Positions 47,607 through 60,158 of a DNA stretch of 64,000 nucleotides are shown here, one piece after another; position 1 is the first letter of the stretch; every line of letters starts with the position of its first letter. A program made the translations under genes and the position numbers. A model generated the notes under the pieces. That model had not been told where the DNA came from. It saw only the letters and a list, made by a program, of their open reading frames with translations, and ran no database searches. Origin of the DNA: Melastoma dodecandrum (Eukaryota > Streptophyta > Magnoliopsida > Myrtales > Melastomataceae). The stretch is from positions 2,790,001 through 2,854,000 of the forward strand of contig JARUPY010000397.1 in the NCBI GenBank assembly GCA_029817715.1. The letters are read 5' to 3'.

Positions 47607-50301
47607 ATGGAGATGTTGGTCTTGGACGAGAAGGACGCCGGCCACTGGGTCTACAGGGGCGAAGGCGCTGCTAATATCGTCCTCTCTTACACCGGTTCAT
47701 CTCCCCTATTCGTGAGGCTTTTCCTCTGTAAACCCTTTTGCCAAGTTCCTTTCTTTTTCTTGGCCCATGATATCTTCTGTGCGTGCGGACAACTTACGAT
47801 GTTGTTGGGTGTGTCCAAGCTTTTCCTTCTGGGATTAAATCATTTCCTTGTTTGTTGCACGGCTGCAGATTGCTTTGTTCCGTGCTTTTACCCTGTAAAT
47901 GCTGTGGGTTGGGGTTGTTTTTGACAGAATTTTTTTGATTTGGACATTGAAGGAGCAACTTGGGATTATGTGTTAATGTTGATTTGATGGTTTATTGCCC
48001 TCATGTGATGGTATAAGGCTAAAAAGGATATGAGATCATTTGTGGATACTGGTCCAATCGTTATAGATGTGGGAAGAACAGTGTGGACGTACTTCTTTAA
48101 GGATGAGAATGTTGGTGGTTTAGTTAAAGAAGTTCTCAGTGTTTCCGTTGTTTTAGTTTTTGGTTTTATCCGTGATCTGCATTATGCTTTATTGGTGCAG
48201 GAGTCATCCTTTTCTTTATAGTTTTGATTCTGGACCAGGAAATTTGATTTTGTGAATGCCGTTTCGCTATTTTAGGTCGGAAAAGTCTTGCGGCTGCAGA
48301 AGGCCTCGAAGGGTAAAGGAAATTGCTTGAATGGTTCCTCCTGCCTTTCTGAGCACGAAAAGCTCTTGTGGAGGTGCTATGAGGAGATTGTTTCGGCTCC
48401 CACGGAAGAGGTTGCCGGCCGACTCTTCGTTCAGCACGTGATGAGCCCGCTGCTTGGGCCAAAGCATGTTGATGCTGGGGTATGTCTGGAACAGCTCGTC
48501 TATTTCCTATGTACTTTCACATGCTGTGGAACATGAAAAGTGTTTTGGAATTTTTTAGAGATAACGGAGGCCGTGCTCCAAATCTAATGCTGGATATGTT
48601 CCTGATAGCACTGTCCAACCTGAAAATTGAAAATGCTAGGCATATATAAAATATCACGATTGTTTTCCAAATTCTCTTTGAACTTCACAGATTCAGGTCC
48701 GTGCATCAAAGAAATTTCTTCAGGAGATTGCAAAGAACATTGAAAGTTCTCGTCCAAGTTGGCGAATTGATGCTTCCGAGGTCGACACTCTTAGCGAGTC
48801 CGTTTTAGTAATATCAGATCATTCACTCTTTCCCCAGGGTAAGTATTTCAACCTTTGTCTGGTCGATGGCATTCACTTTGTGCCTACTATTGTGAGTTTC
48901 CAAGAATGGTAGTGAAGTAATCTCAACTGACTTGTTGATGGGTTTTCATACTGTCATGAAATATTATCTAGTAGACAGAATCTTAGAGAGAGTGATTCTT
49001 GTGGAGGTAGTTTATATGTGCATTTAGAAAAAGACGTACATCAAATGGATCGCCTGCGTGTTTTTGGGGTCAAAATTTGGTTTAACACCGGTTGACTTTC
49101 TTATTATTCTCCTGAACTCAGGTAACCCCAAAGAAGATATCTGTATATCAGTTGAAATTAAGGTGCCTTTTCATCAATTCTTCCCTCAAGAATAAATCCT
49201 ATATATGATTCTGCTCGCCTGACTAAATGCTTATGCAACTTTTTGGTATTTTTGCCAATTTCAAATAGTAGCCTAAATGTGGATTCCTTCCATCATCGAG
49301 ATATATCGCCAGACGAAATGCCATCAAGAGGCGAGTGACCCGGTTTAGGATGCACCAAGTTCTGAAGTTCCATCATCATGAGGTAAAAATGATAATTAAA
49401 TAGAGAGGCTTCTATATTGAAATGTATATGTAGTCTGATTCTCATGGGGTCCTTTCCCCTTGATTGACAGATAGAAGATTTGAGTGACTATGACCCTCTA
49501 GACCTCTTCTCTGGATCCCAGGAAAGGATACGTCGAGCCTTGAAAGCTCTATTTAACAACCCGCAGAACAATCTCCGAGTCTTTTTGAATGGTTCTCTTT
49601 TTCTGGGAGACTTAGGTGGCATTGCGGGCACCACCACTGCTTCTACTGAAGAAGCAGTTGAAGATATGCTCAGGCTTATCATACCAGCCAATGATAACAC
49701 TCGCACCGAATACTTTATCGAGCTTCTTTCTGAGACAATATCCAAGTCGGGAGTTCTTGAGCAGCTTCTGGATGTCCAGGAACTTGACAATTATGATATA
49801 GAAGGAGCTTTGCATGCATATTACAATATTATATCTAATCCTTGTGCAGTGTGTGGAGAACTTGACCAGGAGAATGAATCATCGGAACAATTGTTGGACT
49901 TGCATTCTATTTCGCTCGACAAGAGCTTGGAAATTGTGAGGAACTTTTTGACTGCTGCGACTGCAAAAGATTGTAGTTTGATGTTCTGTTTGAAACAGAA
50001 GAAAGATGCGGAGACATACATTTCACACGGTACTGTCTCCCTTCAGTCAACCAATCAAGTTTTTGCTTACAAGGTACGATCTCGGCTTGTCTCGAACTAT
50101 CCATCTTTGATGTCTACCCTATTACCGGCAATTTAAGATCTTATGCCCAATGGACTACAGGCGTTCTTCATTGATTTGGACATGAAGCCTCTAGAGAAGA
50201 TGGAGTACTATTACGAGCTAGATCAAAGGATTGTCCACCATTACATTGAGGAGATGCATATTGAGTGTGCTGCAGAGAATGGCAGCATTCTGCAGATGTA
50301 A
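47607..50301 (+). CDS. IPK1: inositol-pentakisphosphate 2-kinase
   Basis: Seven exons, 47607-47711, 48276-48479, 48691-48838, 49122-49162, 49272-49382, 49471-50073 and 50161-50301, give 450 residues. Family signposts in order: EKDAGHWVYRGEGAANIVLSY (ATP-binding N-lobe), GKVLRLQKA, VQHVMSPLLGPKHVDAG, ISVEIKPKCGFLP (about 163-171), RFRMHQVLKF, YDPLDLFSGS, NNLRVFLNGSL, TAATAKDCSLMFCLK and the C-terminal FIDLDMKPLEKMEYYYELDQRIVHHY. The enzyme phosphorylates InsP5 at the 2-position to make phytic acid (InsP6), feeding inositol-pyrophosphate and phosphate signalling. An in-frame ATG also lies 12 bases upstream (MLSEMEM); I used the one matching the usual MEM start. The exon 5 acceptor is a tandem TAGTAG. 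Confidence 0.95.
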
Positions 50302-50833
50302 GACGCGATAATGAAGGCCTTGATTTCGCCTGGAAACATGAAAGAAGTTTGTGCACTGTCTGAGATCTTCTGTTGTTGTGACGATAACATGTTATATCGA
50401 TGCAGGTCTTGCAATCGTAAACATGAGGAGAGGATCGCTATTTTCTTGGGGTTCCTCATCAAGTTCAGATCTTCACATTTTGTATACCCAGAGAAATTAA
50501 CCCACCTGGCTTTAAAATAAAGCTTTTACTGTTCTACAGTTCGCACAAATTGCAGCTCATTCCGACTACTCGGCTGGAGCTGTATTGCGGATACCGGAGT
50601 TTCACAAAAGCAATCTACAAGACGATGGAGACAATGGTCTCCATCAGTCTTTGACATTATGTACAATAAAAGAACAGCATAACTCCCGACATACGTACAT
50701 GTGGCCAATGGACGTTCTGCCTCCTAAAATCAACACCTCCTCGCCTGTTTTAAAGGCATCAAATGACCAAACAAGCACCTGGTAATCAGAATCAGAACAT
50801 GCATGAGCTCTAAGTAAAGGAGGGAATTGGCAT
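50302..50833. other. convergent 3' region of IPK1 and SFH gene
   Basis: Should hold the two 3' UTRs. IPK1 3' UTR may contain an intron remnant (GTAAG at 50297 overlapping the stop; CAG near 50404). No other gene. Confidence 0.45.
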
Positions 50834-53800
50834 TCAAACCTGAGCTTTGGCATCCGATTGCTTCTCTATGTATGCTAGGATTTCTTCCTGTCTTATCAAT
50901 GATTCAAACAATGCCTGCTTGCAGAAAAGAGTGATTACAGCCAGTAGTTATAACTATGAATGGAAACGACTAAGATCAACTGACAGACCGACCAGGAAGA
51001 GCTAGGGTGGATCACCTTTTTGGTAGAGATCAATTCTGCTTCTAATGCATCCAAGCGGCGAGTGGAGGTGTTCGATTGCTCTTCTTTCTGGTGTAAAATG
51101 GAAGATGGGTTTTCCATCAGCATGTCGAGCTTTTTCTCAAGCTCATCTAGCCTCTCCTGAAATGGCGAAAGGAGTTCGGCCTCCACGGAACTCCTAACAG
51201 CCGGCGACTGGTTCACATTACTCGTCTCCCTGCCTGAATTGGCAATATTATGGGAGAAGGACACCAGGCTGGAACACTGGTTAAATAGGATCCCCAATGC
51301 TCGGAACAAGGTGATGATTGTCGTGAAGAAAGATGCAAGTGCAACCCAGGGACGAGTGTTGCAGATTCCTTGACTCCTTTGAAGGCCCAACGGCAGGGGA
51401 CAAGATATACCTAAATATAATTTCACAAGGGGTCACTGACATCACTCAAAGACGACTGCAATGTGAACGAACACTACCACTTAACCAAGTCAGTCTCAAT
51501 CACCTTCAGAAACTCGTGAACTTGACACAGGAACTGCTCCATTTGATCCAACGTCTATAGCTGTCTCATCCTCGACACTTTCACTGGTCTGTGGCTCATC
51601 AGTTGCACTAATCATCTTTCCCTAAAAAATGGCACCATTGCCCTCATTACTGATGTATACTCCAAGATTTGCTCATCAATTAGAATCATTAAAAGCACAG
51701 TTGGAACAACTATACAGCTAGCATCTTCAGAATCATGAGCATAATTTTAAGCGTTATCAGTTTTCTGAGTATCTGGCTGTGATTTTGGGTTTTTCATTCC
51801 CATTTCAAAAGAATATAAACAGAGCACTTCAACAAAATTGACTCACAGGACTCGTTTCCTCACTGACAGGAGCCAAATCTCCAGCCAAAGAGCTCTTCCC
51901 TCTGTCTGCTTTCGGAGAAGAAATGTCTTCCATTTCTGATCCTGATTCTGCTGCTGACGTCTCAACTCTTCTGATCTAATTCAAAGAAGCCATGCAAAAC
52001 TGAGTTGAGAGGACAAAGTAAGGGCACCGTGACACGCACATGGTTACATGATGAAGTTGAGCTTTTGCTAATGCCACTTCTAGGTGGTTATTGGCAAGGA
52101 TTCATTCAATAGTAATATGACAAAATGTCGCAACTAGTTGCACTCGAAAAATGCAAACCAATGTTACGGCAGCTCACCACAGGCCCTTTGGCCTTATCGC
52201 CTGATACATGGCCTTCATCAGTCTTCTCACCCATCACCATTTCTCTGATAGACTGTGCTTCGCCGCTTTGGATTATCTATAGTTAACCAGTCACTTCATA
52301 TTTTAGCAAATGCCCAAGAGAGACCAAATTATGGAATAATTGAAACCCAGTTACGTAGTAAATACCTCAAGAATGTTAGGATTTTTCCACGGGCCTTTAT
52401 CTGATCTCAGACAACCTCCCTGATCAGAGCAAGTACAACTACCTCCTAGAAACTCCGGCAACTCGCTACAAATATAAGACATTCAGTCACCATCTCCAGC
52501 AACCTCTAGCAGAAGATATAGTGGATAGACAAACGCTTTTATAGCCAGAAACTTTCTAATCATTACCTTGCATCTATGATTTCAAGCAATTTGCTGCGAT
52601 ATTTGGGACCAAGAACCTGGAAGAACATAAGCTCAGTCAATTTCACAAAGGTTGAAAGGCGAAAGGTGAATACACGATCATTCACTAAAATTTACATGGA
52701 TTTTGGCTATGGTTGTTGGATCAAGGAATTGCTTCATTGTGTTCCAGAGCAGCTGGAAGCCAGGTCCAGCATTGATGACGAACATGCTGAAGAGGGTCTG
52801 TATATATGCCAGTTACTTGTTACAATTTGTTGTGATCTGAAAGCTCCATTTCAAGCCCCAAATCAAAAAAAATGAAAAGCTCACATGAAAATATATAACC
52901 ATCCATAAAACAGAAATGGAACAATAATGATGACACCTACTTCAGGATAGTAATCACTATCGATCTTCTGCAATTTCATGACGAGTTCTCGTGCAGGCTT
53001 TGTGAAGTTTTTCAGACCCTATAAAGTAGCAGATATCTAAGCAAGCATGCTATCTTTCATCTGAAAATACGTAAGGAAATTGAACACGGCTCCATTAGCT
53101 TACCACTCCCTTCACATCCAAAATCGCTGTGCTTGTATCTATGTACCTCCCTGCAGCAATAGAGCAGGCCGGGAACTTTATTGTAAGTGTCTTCTCAAAC
53201 TCTTGAACATGGTATCTCAAATATCGATCCACAGTAGTCACTCGAATAAGCTTGTTGGCATCAACTTTTCCTAGTCTCTCGATGTATACCGGTCTTCCAT
53301 CCTTATCTACTCCGTGATAGCCTTGAGGATAGTGTTTCAGAACTTCGTTGCGTTCTTCGTATTGAAAGTCCTGGAAAAAAGAAGATAGGAAAATTTCAAG
53401 CAGCAACTTCAAGAAACATGAAGAAACCTAATGAAAAGAAAAAAACAATTACTGCACCACTTTCTTACCTCCAGGAGGCTGTCGGTTCCAAAGTTCCTCC
53501 TCCAATTCAACATCTCAATCCACATAATTTTTGCCTTCTCGGCATCAAATTTCCTAGCCTTCAAAAATCTGAGAAGGACAGCCTTCTGACTTATTATTAT
53601 AAGACTTAGCACTAACAGCCTTGTTCACGACACAATGAAGGCTACACTTCTGTTGATGAAAAGAGCTTTTACTTGATGAAGCCTAATGGCTGTCAGAAAA
53701 CTTCACCCTGGTAATTTGAAGTACACTTGATGCTTTGAATAAAAAATAAATCAAAATTGTGTGCTTAAATCATCAGGCGATACCAAAGTCCAACCCACAT

Positions 53801-54184
53801 TTTCCCTGAGATACAACGTGAAAAATTACTGAATCTTAACACTTTGGCAGTTAGTATTCAGACAAACCTCAACAGCAAGTGATAGTCGTCATGCTGTGGA
53901 GGTAGCAGTCCATCTGCTTTCAACTTTTCCCGGAAGGCATCGACTGCCTGTTGCTCTTTTTCATCCCGCACATCTTCAACGGGATAGTACACAAATTGGT
54001 CATCACTACTCCTCCTTCCTCGCCTTCTCAGAGATCGTTTGAACTTGGTCGAAGCATTCAATGCTTTTTTCTTCAAACTACCCATCCTCGTCCTCCTTTC
54101 CTCCTCGATACTTTCTAAATCCATTTTCTGCCCTCCCACAACCTCATGGGCAACCGAAGTTCCCTCAAAACCTATAGACGACAA
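50834..54184 (-). CDS. SEC14/SFH phosphatidylinositol/phosphatidylcholine transfer protein
   Basis: Twelve exons, 54184-53868, 53568-53469, 53370-53104, 53018-52941, 52797-52696, 52616-52567, 52465-52366, 52276-52178, 51975-51847, 51621-51504, 51410-51016 and 50914-50834, give 611 residues. Residues 70-130 are the CRAL-TRIO N region ([25 protein letters not shown]). The Sec14 lipid-binding domain follows: [80 protein letters not shown]. The acidic linker leads to a hydrophobic stretch ([21 protein letters not shown]) and a coiled coil ([17 protein letters not shown]). Plant SFH proteins exchange PI and PC and pattern membrane phosphoinositides, for example in tip growth. Nothing appears broken. 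Confidence 0.94.
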
Positions 54185-55767
54185 AACAAGTGCAAAACCA
54201 AATCAGAGAGATGTAACATGCATTTCTTCACGCATTCCCCCTCCTTCATCAAACAACAGAAGTTTTCGCATGAAAAAAGGGAACGATCCCTTGCTACACA
54301 TCCAGAAGCAGATTTTTCTAGCCATTTACTAAACACTTCGACCGACTCATTCGAGAAGTCACATCCGAATTTCCTCCGCCTCTCCGGTTGAAAATGAGGG
54401 GACTTTCAGGAGGATAAATCTCTATCCGATCCAACCTTCCAATTCCACTTCCTGCTCCATATCACATGGAGACGATGTTGCCACAGCTTCCATAAACCTA
54501 TCGATAGTTGAAGTTACCCCCCACAATTAAATTCTTCACGGTCGTCACCTCCTCATCACCGACCCAAAAGAGTAAAAAGCGTCCGATTCTCCCTCCGCCC
54601 CACGGTTTTAAACAATTCCTAAAAAAAAGCAAGGCATAACCTCCAAATCTCCATCCTCCACAGAACAGTTCAAAGTGATCCAATACTTGGGAACCCAGAA
54701 ACAGGAAAGCCTAGCTGCAAACGGACGAAACCACAAGGATCCGAAAGCTACATCGCACAGTCCCCCAATCAAATCCCACGAACAGCCCGAATCCAAAATC
54801 CCACCCACCCGACATATCTTCCTCCCCTCGGATGCCAAAGAGCAAGGCAAACACTTGGGAGTCGAGTCCCAGGGGAACTCAGAGACGTCACTCCCCCACC
54901 ATGCCTGGGAAAGGAGGCAGGAGGAATTCAATACCCCGAGACGGGGTTATAAGGAGATTGGCGGGACCCGCAGCCAAATCCGCCACGTTTCCTCCGGGCA
55001 GCCTCGAATATTCCCCTACTGCCATTACAAGGTTATCCATCTACTTGCAATCGAATCTAAAAGTTACTTTTTTACCAAATATGTCCCATCGGAATTGTAC
55101 GACTATATACATTAAATTCATGTTTTTTTAATTTTATTTTAGTTTTTGTTTGTCCGAGTTCAAGGAGGACCGACATGGATAGATCGACTCCCCCAAGCCC
55201 ACCAGTCAGCTAACACCAGCTACGAATATTATTCGATGAACGTGACAACGACATTCAGCATCAATATGATTTCCTCTTAGCTTGTATGGCATATTCTTCC
55301 CTGTCATTGGGCCCAATAATTGTTTATGGGCCCATGCCCATTATCCATTCACTGGCTTGTCTACTCTGGCCCAGAGACCCGCCTGCGTTCCTCGAGCAGT
55401 CCCACGGCTTGGTTGGATGCCTCGAAGTCGTACTTAATCAGCCCTGGTGGAGTGGAGGAACTTCTCGCGGCTTCCTCGCACGTTACCGGCCGGCGGCCCG
55501 TCTGAGCCGACCTCAAACCTCAACCATAAGCATGGAAAGTGATGTAGTTCGAACCTCCATATTCGTTTAAAATAGCACGGGAAAACAAGTAAATATTTTA
55601 TATTTCCACCATTATCATTTTATTTTAATTCGTTTTGGGATTATCCCAGATAAATTTCAAAATAATATCCAGACATAATAATTTCGTTACACTTTTTAAA
55701 GTTGGAACCACCACCCTCTTCGTCAGCTATCCTCCTTTTACTTTCTTGCCATCCTCTGCCTTCTGCC
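54185..55767. other. SFH leader/promoter and bZIP upstream region
   Basis: 54.2-55.0 kb is the SFH 5' side on the minus strand; 55.1-55.7 kb lies upstream of the bZIP gene. Open frames on the plus strand at 54675-55115 and 55286-55570 have no family match and run through promoter-like sequence. GGGCCC motifs occur near 55308-55332. Confidence 0.45.
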
Positions 55768-55774
55768 TATAAAA
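55768..55774 (+). promoter_or_regulatory. TATA box of the bZIP gene
   Basis: TATAAAA in CTGCCTATAAAACGACC. It puts the start of transcription near 55800, so the upstream ORFs below lie in the leader. Confidence 0.7.
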
Positions 55775-55883
55775 CGACCCACTCCCCCACCTCCACAAAC
55801 CTCCCCTCTTCCTCTTTCTCTTCTTACATCCTCGTCTTCCTAGCGTTGCTCTGCCTTTCTGTCTCCCTGTCGCGGTCCCCTTA

Positions 55884-55937
55884 ATGCTTTCCTTTCCGAC
55901 CGTTATTGATGTTGGCCGCCTATGTCTCCAGTCTTGA
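55884..55937 (+). CDS. upstream ORF overlapping the sucrose-control uORF
   Basis: Seventeen codons from ATGCTTTCC to TGA. It starts before and overlaps the conserved uORF in another frame, the overlapping arrangement known from ATB2/bZIP11 leaders. A further ATG near 55908 opens another short frame ending at the same region. Probably affects ribosome scanning rather than making a functional peptide. Confidence 0.5.
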   Translation: MLSFPTVIDVGRLCLQS

Positions 55938-56047
55938 GTGAAATCCTCCTCTCTGGTTATATGATCGGATCCTCCGTGCTCCGAAGCGCCCACCTCGTCC
56001 AGTCCTTCTCCGTCGTGTTCCTCTACTGGTTCTACGTCTTCTCATGA
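55922..56047 (+). CDS. conserved-peptide uORF (sucrose-control peptide) of S1 bZIP
   Basis: A 41-residue uORF starting MSPVLSEILLSGYMIG and ending AHLVQSFSVVFLYWFYVFS. The C-terminal half is the strongly conserved sucrose-control (SC) peptide of bZIP11-type leaders. In that family the nascent peptide stalls ribosomes when sucrose is high and so represses the main ORF. The key tail YWFYVFS directly before the stop is intact. It ends 130 bases before the main start. No known function in trans. Confidence 0.95.
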   Translation: MSPVLSEILLSGYMIGSSVLRSAHLVQSFSVVFLYWFYVFS

Positions 56048-56177
56048 ACTCCCCCTGAAAACCTCCTCGCCGTATTCGTATCGCTGTAATAGTCGACCGT
56101 TAAGAAGCCTAGCGTTAGATACAATAAGCAAAATCACCCAAAAAACGAAGGGAACAGGGTTGCCACAACTTCCTCCT

Positions 56178-56657
56178 ATGACTTCCTCGAGCGCGGCATC
56201 GTACTCTTCTGCCGTGGCCACGCCCCAACGCTACTCTGGATCCGAGGCCGACACGCAGAACTCAAACTCCTCGGGCGATCTTATCGACCAGAGGAAGCGT
56301 AAGCGGATGGAGTCGAACAGGGAATCCGCGCGAAGGTCGCGGATGCGTAAGCAGAAACACGTGGACGACCTCACTGCCCAGATCCTGCACCTGACACGGG
56401 AAAACGTCCAGATCTTGACCGGGATCAACGCAGCGGCCCAGCACCTCGTGACAGTCGAGGCGGAGAACTCCGTCCTCAGGGCTCAAGTCACGGAGCTTGG
56501 CCAGCGGCTTCATTCGCTGGACGAGATCCTCGACTTCATCTGCCCCATCAATATCAACGGCGGCGTCGAGGATGGCGGGTTCGGTTATGCGAGCCACGGG
56601 GGTACGCCGAGGCAGCCGATCATGGCCGCGGGGCCGGGCGGCATGTTCCAGTGTTGA
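56178..56657 (+). CDS. S1-group bZIP transcription factor (bZIP11/ATB2 type)
   Basis: Intronless, 159 residues, starting MTSSSAASYSS. The basic region KRKRMESNRESARRSRMRKQK (about 40-60) has the invariant N47-x7-R55, followed by a heptad zipper (DDLTAQILHLTREN ... LVTVEAENSVLRAQVTELGQRLHSL). The tail is Gly-rich. S1 bZIPs heterodimerise with group C members and control amino-acid and sugar metabolism under low energy. The leader with the SC uORF fixes the subgroup. bZIP2, 11, 44 or 53 orthology cannot be separated here, though only some keep the uORF, as this gene does. Confidence 0.95.
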   Translation: MTSSSAASYSSAVATPQRYSGSEADTQNSNSSGDLIDQRKRKRMESNRESARRSRMRKQKHVDDLTAQILHLTRENVQILTGINAAAQHLVTVEAENSVLRAQVTELGQRLHSLDEILDFICPININGGVEDGGFGYASHGGTPRQPIMAAGPGGMFQC

Positions 56658-59600
56658 CGTTGACGGTTCGGTTGGGGTGGTTGGCTGGTTAGTCCGAGTC
56701 AAGTGGTCATTTCGTGATTTACTGGTCGTGTAAGGGGTAGTTTTGGCGTGTAATTTGAATGTGTAGTCGTGTAATTTGATGATTAAATGAATGTCCTCCA
56801 ATGTTTAGAAAGCGAACAATAAATTTATCGTTCTGTGGTCCATATCTTTGGTTGGGACATGTCGTTTCAAGGCCAAACGTATAATAAATATAAGAGGATG
56901 GAATATAATCTTTATATGTATGACAGGGTCGTAATGACATTGGAATCTATCTGTCGAGATATTAAAATATTCATTCTCTTTCGCTTTTCTCATTGGTGAA
57001 CAAGGGTGAAGTTTGGTGGGATGACGTCTGCATGCATTTAACCTAAGCAGCAACAGAGCCTGGGTCTTACAATAACCTAAGACTTCGTAATAATAATGAT
57101 AATAAAAGCAGAGGGAGAGGGAGAGACATCTGCTCCTGGGGGATGCATGTGAAGACAATAAATGTGTACGGCCCTTTTTATTATACACAAAACATGGACT
57201 TTTTATTTACACACAAAACGTGGAGGGTGGGTCGGTTGTCTCCAGCTCATTTTAATTATATTATCAAGGTCGAGCATGGGTAAAGGTCAGGACCACGTGG
57301 ACATTTGTTAAACCAAGTCCATCGATTTCCACGAGAAAATCACACCATTTCCTAGAAGAACGTCGTTGTGGTCATTCCCAGACTCAAGACTCGGTCGATA
57401 TTAAAATGAGTTACCAAATAGGAAATGATATCCAGGTATTTTCCTGAAGAAATGGAATATTCGTAACGATGGTTGTCTAGTCCCGACTTGGTGGTTTCTC
57501 TCGTCCATCGCATCTGTTTGTAATTTTTCGACATTAAATTATATAATATAAATTAATTTTCGTTTAATAATTTAAATTTTCAAGTCAAACGGTTCAAATT
57601 TCACGCACATAAAAATCTCCACTATGCTACCAAATATGAGCTTCTTTCTTTTTAGGAGACTTATTAATAATTAATTCATAAATTCAAAAAGACAGATTTT
57701 AATCCTACAACCTAAAATCTTTCGTCAGTGTCCTGACTTCTTTTCATTTCCGACCATCATTCCTACATCCTAAAACTCTGTTATTTAATTATGTTCTTTG
57801 TTCCTTGTTTCCCTTTGTGTTCTTTGAATTTTGTACAATGAACACACGTAAGAACAACCATGACCGTACAATTCAATACTTGGTACGTTTATGAGGTCAA
57901 CGCCGTCACAACAAAAAGGGCGGTTATGAAACAAATGTTAGAAATATGTGCCGAAGATTGAAAAGTTTGATAAAGAAATATTACGAAATCTGTGTTTGTA
58001 TTACGAAATATTGAAAAAAATGATCGAGCATACGTAGAGTGGACAGTGAAAACCACGTGAGTTGGTGCTAAGACGTGAGTATAAGTTCATGCACGATGTA
58101 GAATCGGGTCACAAGAGTTGGCAGTGCCCTAAAGAGTAAATACAATTTAATAAGATGAGTTGGAACGTGTTTATAGCTTCAAGTGGAGAAGTCAAAAGCC
58201 TACGAAAGTTGTGACTTACGACGATAGATTGTGAAGTACATATGTTCGTTACAAAAGGTGCGAAGCCTAAAGAGAGTAGTCACCATGGTCTTTTTTGTCA
58301 AGCTAATCCAAACAGGTCATCTTTGGTCCTCCATGTTCCTTGCCATCCAAGGCCCTGTGTCTCTGACATTTAACCTAGCGGCTGGTCCCCAGAAGAAAGC
58401 CTATTTAGAATGTCTCATTTAGAACTGTATCAACGATCGCCGCTAACAGAATGAGAAGCCGAAAGCACATCTCTCTTAACAGGGGATCAAGACTTAACTC
58501 GGACGGAGGAGGTATGAGATGGACACCAGCGAAAGCGCAACATTCGACCGTCCGAGCCCAGACAACATGGATCGGCCCAAAAAACGGGTAACAAATCACT
58601 AGGCCCAGACAAGACCCAATATTGGCCCAAGTAAACATGCTCAATAATGTAAAGCCCAAGTAAAAGGGCCCATGAGTCAGGGCCCCGGTTCGACACAATT
58701 CCCCGTACGCGCGCACTCTCACAACCCCCCCCCCCCCCACCTGAAAAGTTTCCATTTGCTCGAGCGCCATTCATCGTTGCTCCCGGCTCCGGCTCTCTCT
58801 CCCCACCCACCACCGGCAGCCCCTCCACCCTCCACATCCCTCGCTTCTCTCCCGCCATCCCGTAACCAACTCCGACCACCGATAGCTCGGTCGTAGCGAG
58901 AGGCTTATGATCGTGCACTCGATCGTCATCCCGTTCCGTGCGCTGGTGTTGTTCGTTCGTAGCAAGGTTTTAGTCGGATCGTGCCGTGAGTGAAAAGTGT
59001 GGGAGAGGGAGAGGATTGTCTGCGATCGCCCCGGCGGACGATGCTGTGTGCTTTCTTCCTTTTTGGTGTCGAGTCGTTTTCAGGTGCCTGATGATGTTGA
59101 TTCCGTGTGGTTTGGGGATGGTGAGGTGATCCTGTTGGCTTCTCGGAGAAGTTCTGTTGACGTTTTGATGCTTTGAGTAAGTTGTTGAACCACTTGTTGA
59201 GGTATGGGAAGGATGGAATGTAAACAATTCCTTTTCATCTATGTGGACACATAAGCTAATTGTTGGGTGTTATGTTTTTGACTTTGAGGACAAAAATTTT
59301 ATATGCCTAACAAATTTGACTTGAGGAATTCCGGTTTAGCTTCTCTTGTTTGAGACGCTTTTGTGGGGCGTGCAGCTGGATTTATATTAAAATTTCTTTT
59401 CATTTTATTTTATTTGTTGATTTTTTTTATGTAGATAAATGCCGAATTATAACTACATATATTGTATTTGAATTTTATAGGCTTTTTTTGTGGTAATTTA
59501 TATAAATTGTGATTGCATCAATGTAAAGACCATTGCTTTCTTCGGAGTTCAGGTTATCTAATCTTCTCCTATTCAGATGTTCTCTAAAATATATAGTTGT

Positions 59601-59792
59601 AGTCCTTCTTGGGGGCATGCTTTGTTCTGGAATTTGTTCCTGGGCTGCATTGAACCATTCTGTAGTTTGTTAGTGTTGGGATATGGCTGATTCCTGATTT
59701 TACTTACAGGAATGCTTTATCACTGTGATATGGGTACATATCCTTTGGCGTAAAGGGTTTTTTGGTTTTTCTTAATTTTGAACGGGAGGATA
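56658..59792. other. long gene-free stretch
   Basis: After the bZIP 3' UTR, 57.0-58.4 kb is AT-rich with no supported gene. 58.5-59.0 kb has many GGGCCC/TGGGCC motifs and a poly-C run at 58726-58738, then a likely first noncoding exon (58900-59170) and AT-rich leader intron for the RING-family remnant. Minus-strand frames at 58405-58918 are in GC-rich promoter sequence and look accidental. Confidence 0.45.
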
Positions 59793-60158
59793 ATGGGTCT
59801 GGCTTGTTGTGTTGCTGCTAAGGGCACAACCTTGCCCAGCCAAACAAGTACCGATGCCATAAACCGGGTTGTGATTTATTCACCTTCGTGGAGTTTCCGA
59901 TGGGATAATCGAAGGCGTGTTGCTGGGGAAATTGATGATCCTTATGATCCTCCAGAGGGAAACACCGGGCATGCTCCAGTACCAACGAAAGAATCCTTGC
60001 TCCAAGGGAGAGGTTATGTATCAGACGGAAGGAGTCAAGTGGCAAACGAGGGAACTCCTATCTCACAGAGGTCCCCAATACATGATGTAATGGGAGTCAG
60101 ATCATTACAAGGAATCAATGTGCAGCGACAAAGTTTCTGCCCGTGGTTTGGGAAATGA
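59793..60158 (+). pseudogene. first exon remnant of a RING/U-box-superfamily gene
   Basis: Begins MGLACCVAAKGTTLPSQ and continues RVVIYSPSWSFRWDNRRRVAGE, the highly conserved N-terminus of a plant RING-finger family whose full proteins run several hundred residues. Similarity fades after RVAGE, and the frame stops after 121 residues (ends SFCPWFGK) without any RING domain. No RING exon appears in the following 800 bases. The promoter side looks intact. Either a truncated gene, or a gene whose other exons lie beyond the LTR array. Calling it a pseudogene is inference. Confidence 0.5.

Noticed and set aside
58405..58918. Two overlapping minus-strand frames over 120 codons
   Set aside because: They fall in GC-rich, GGGCC-motif promoter DNA with a poly-C run and show no family features.
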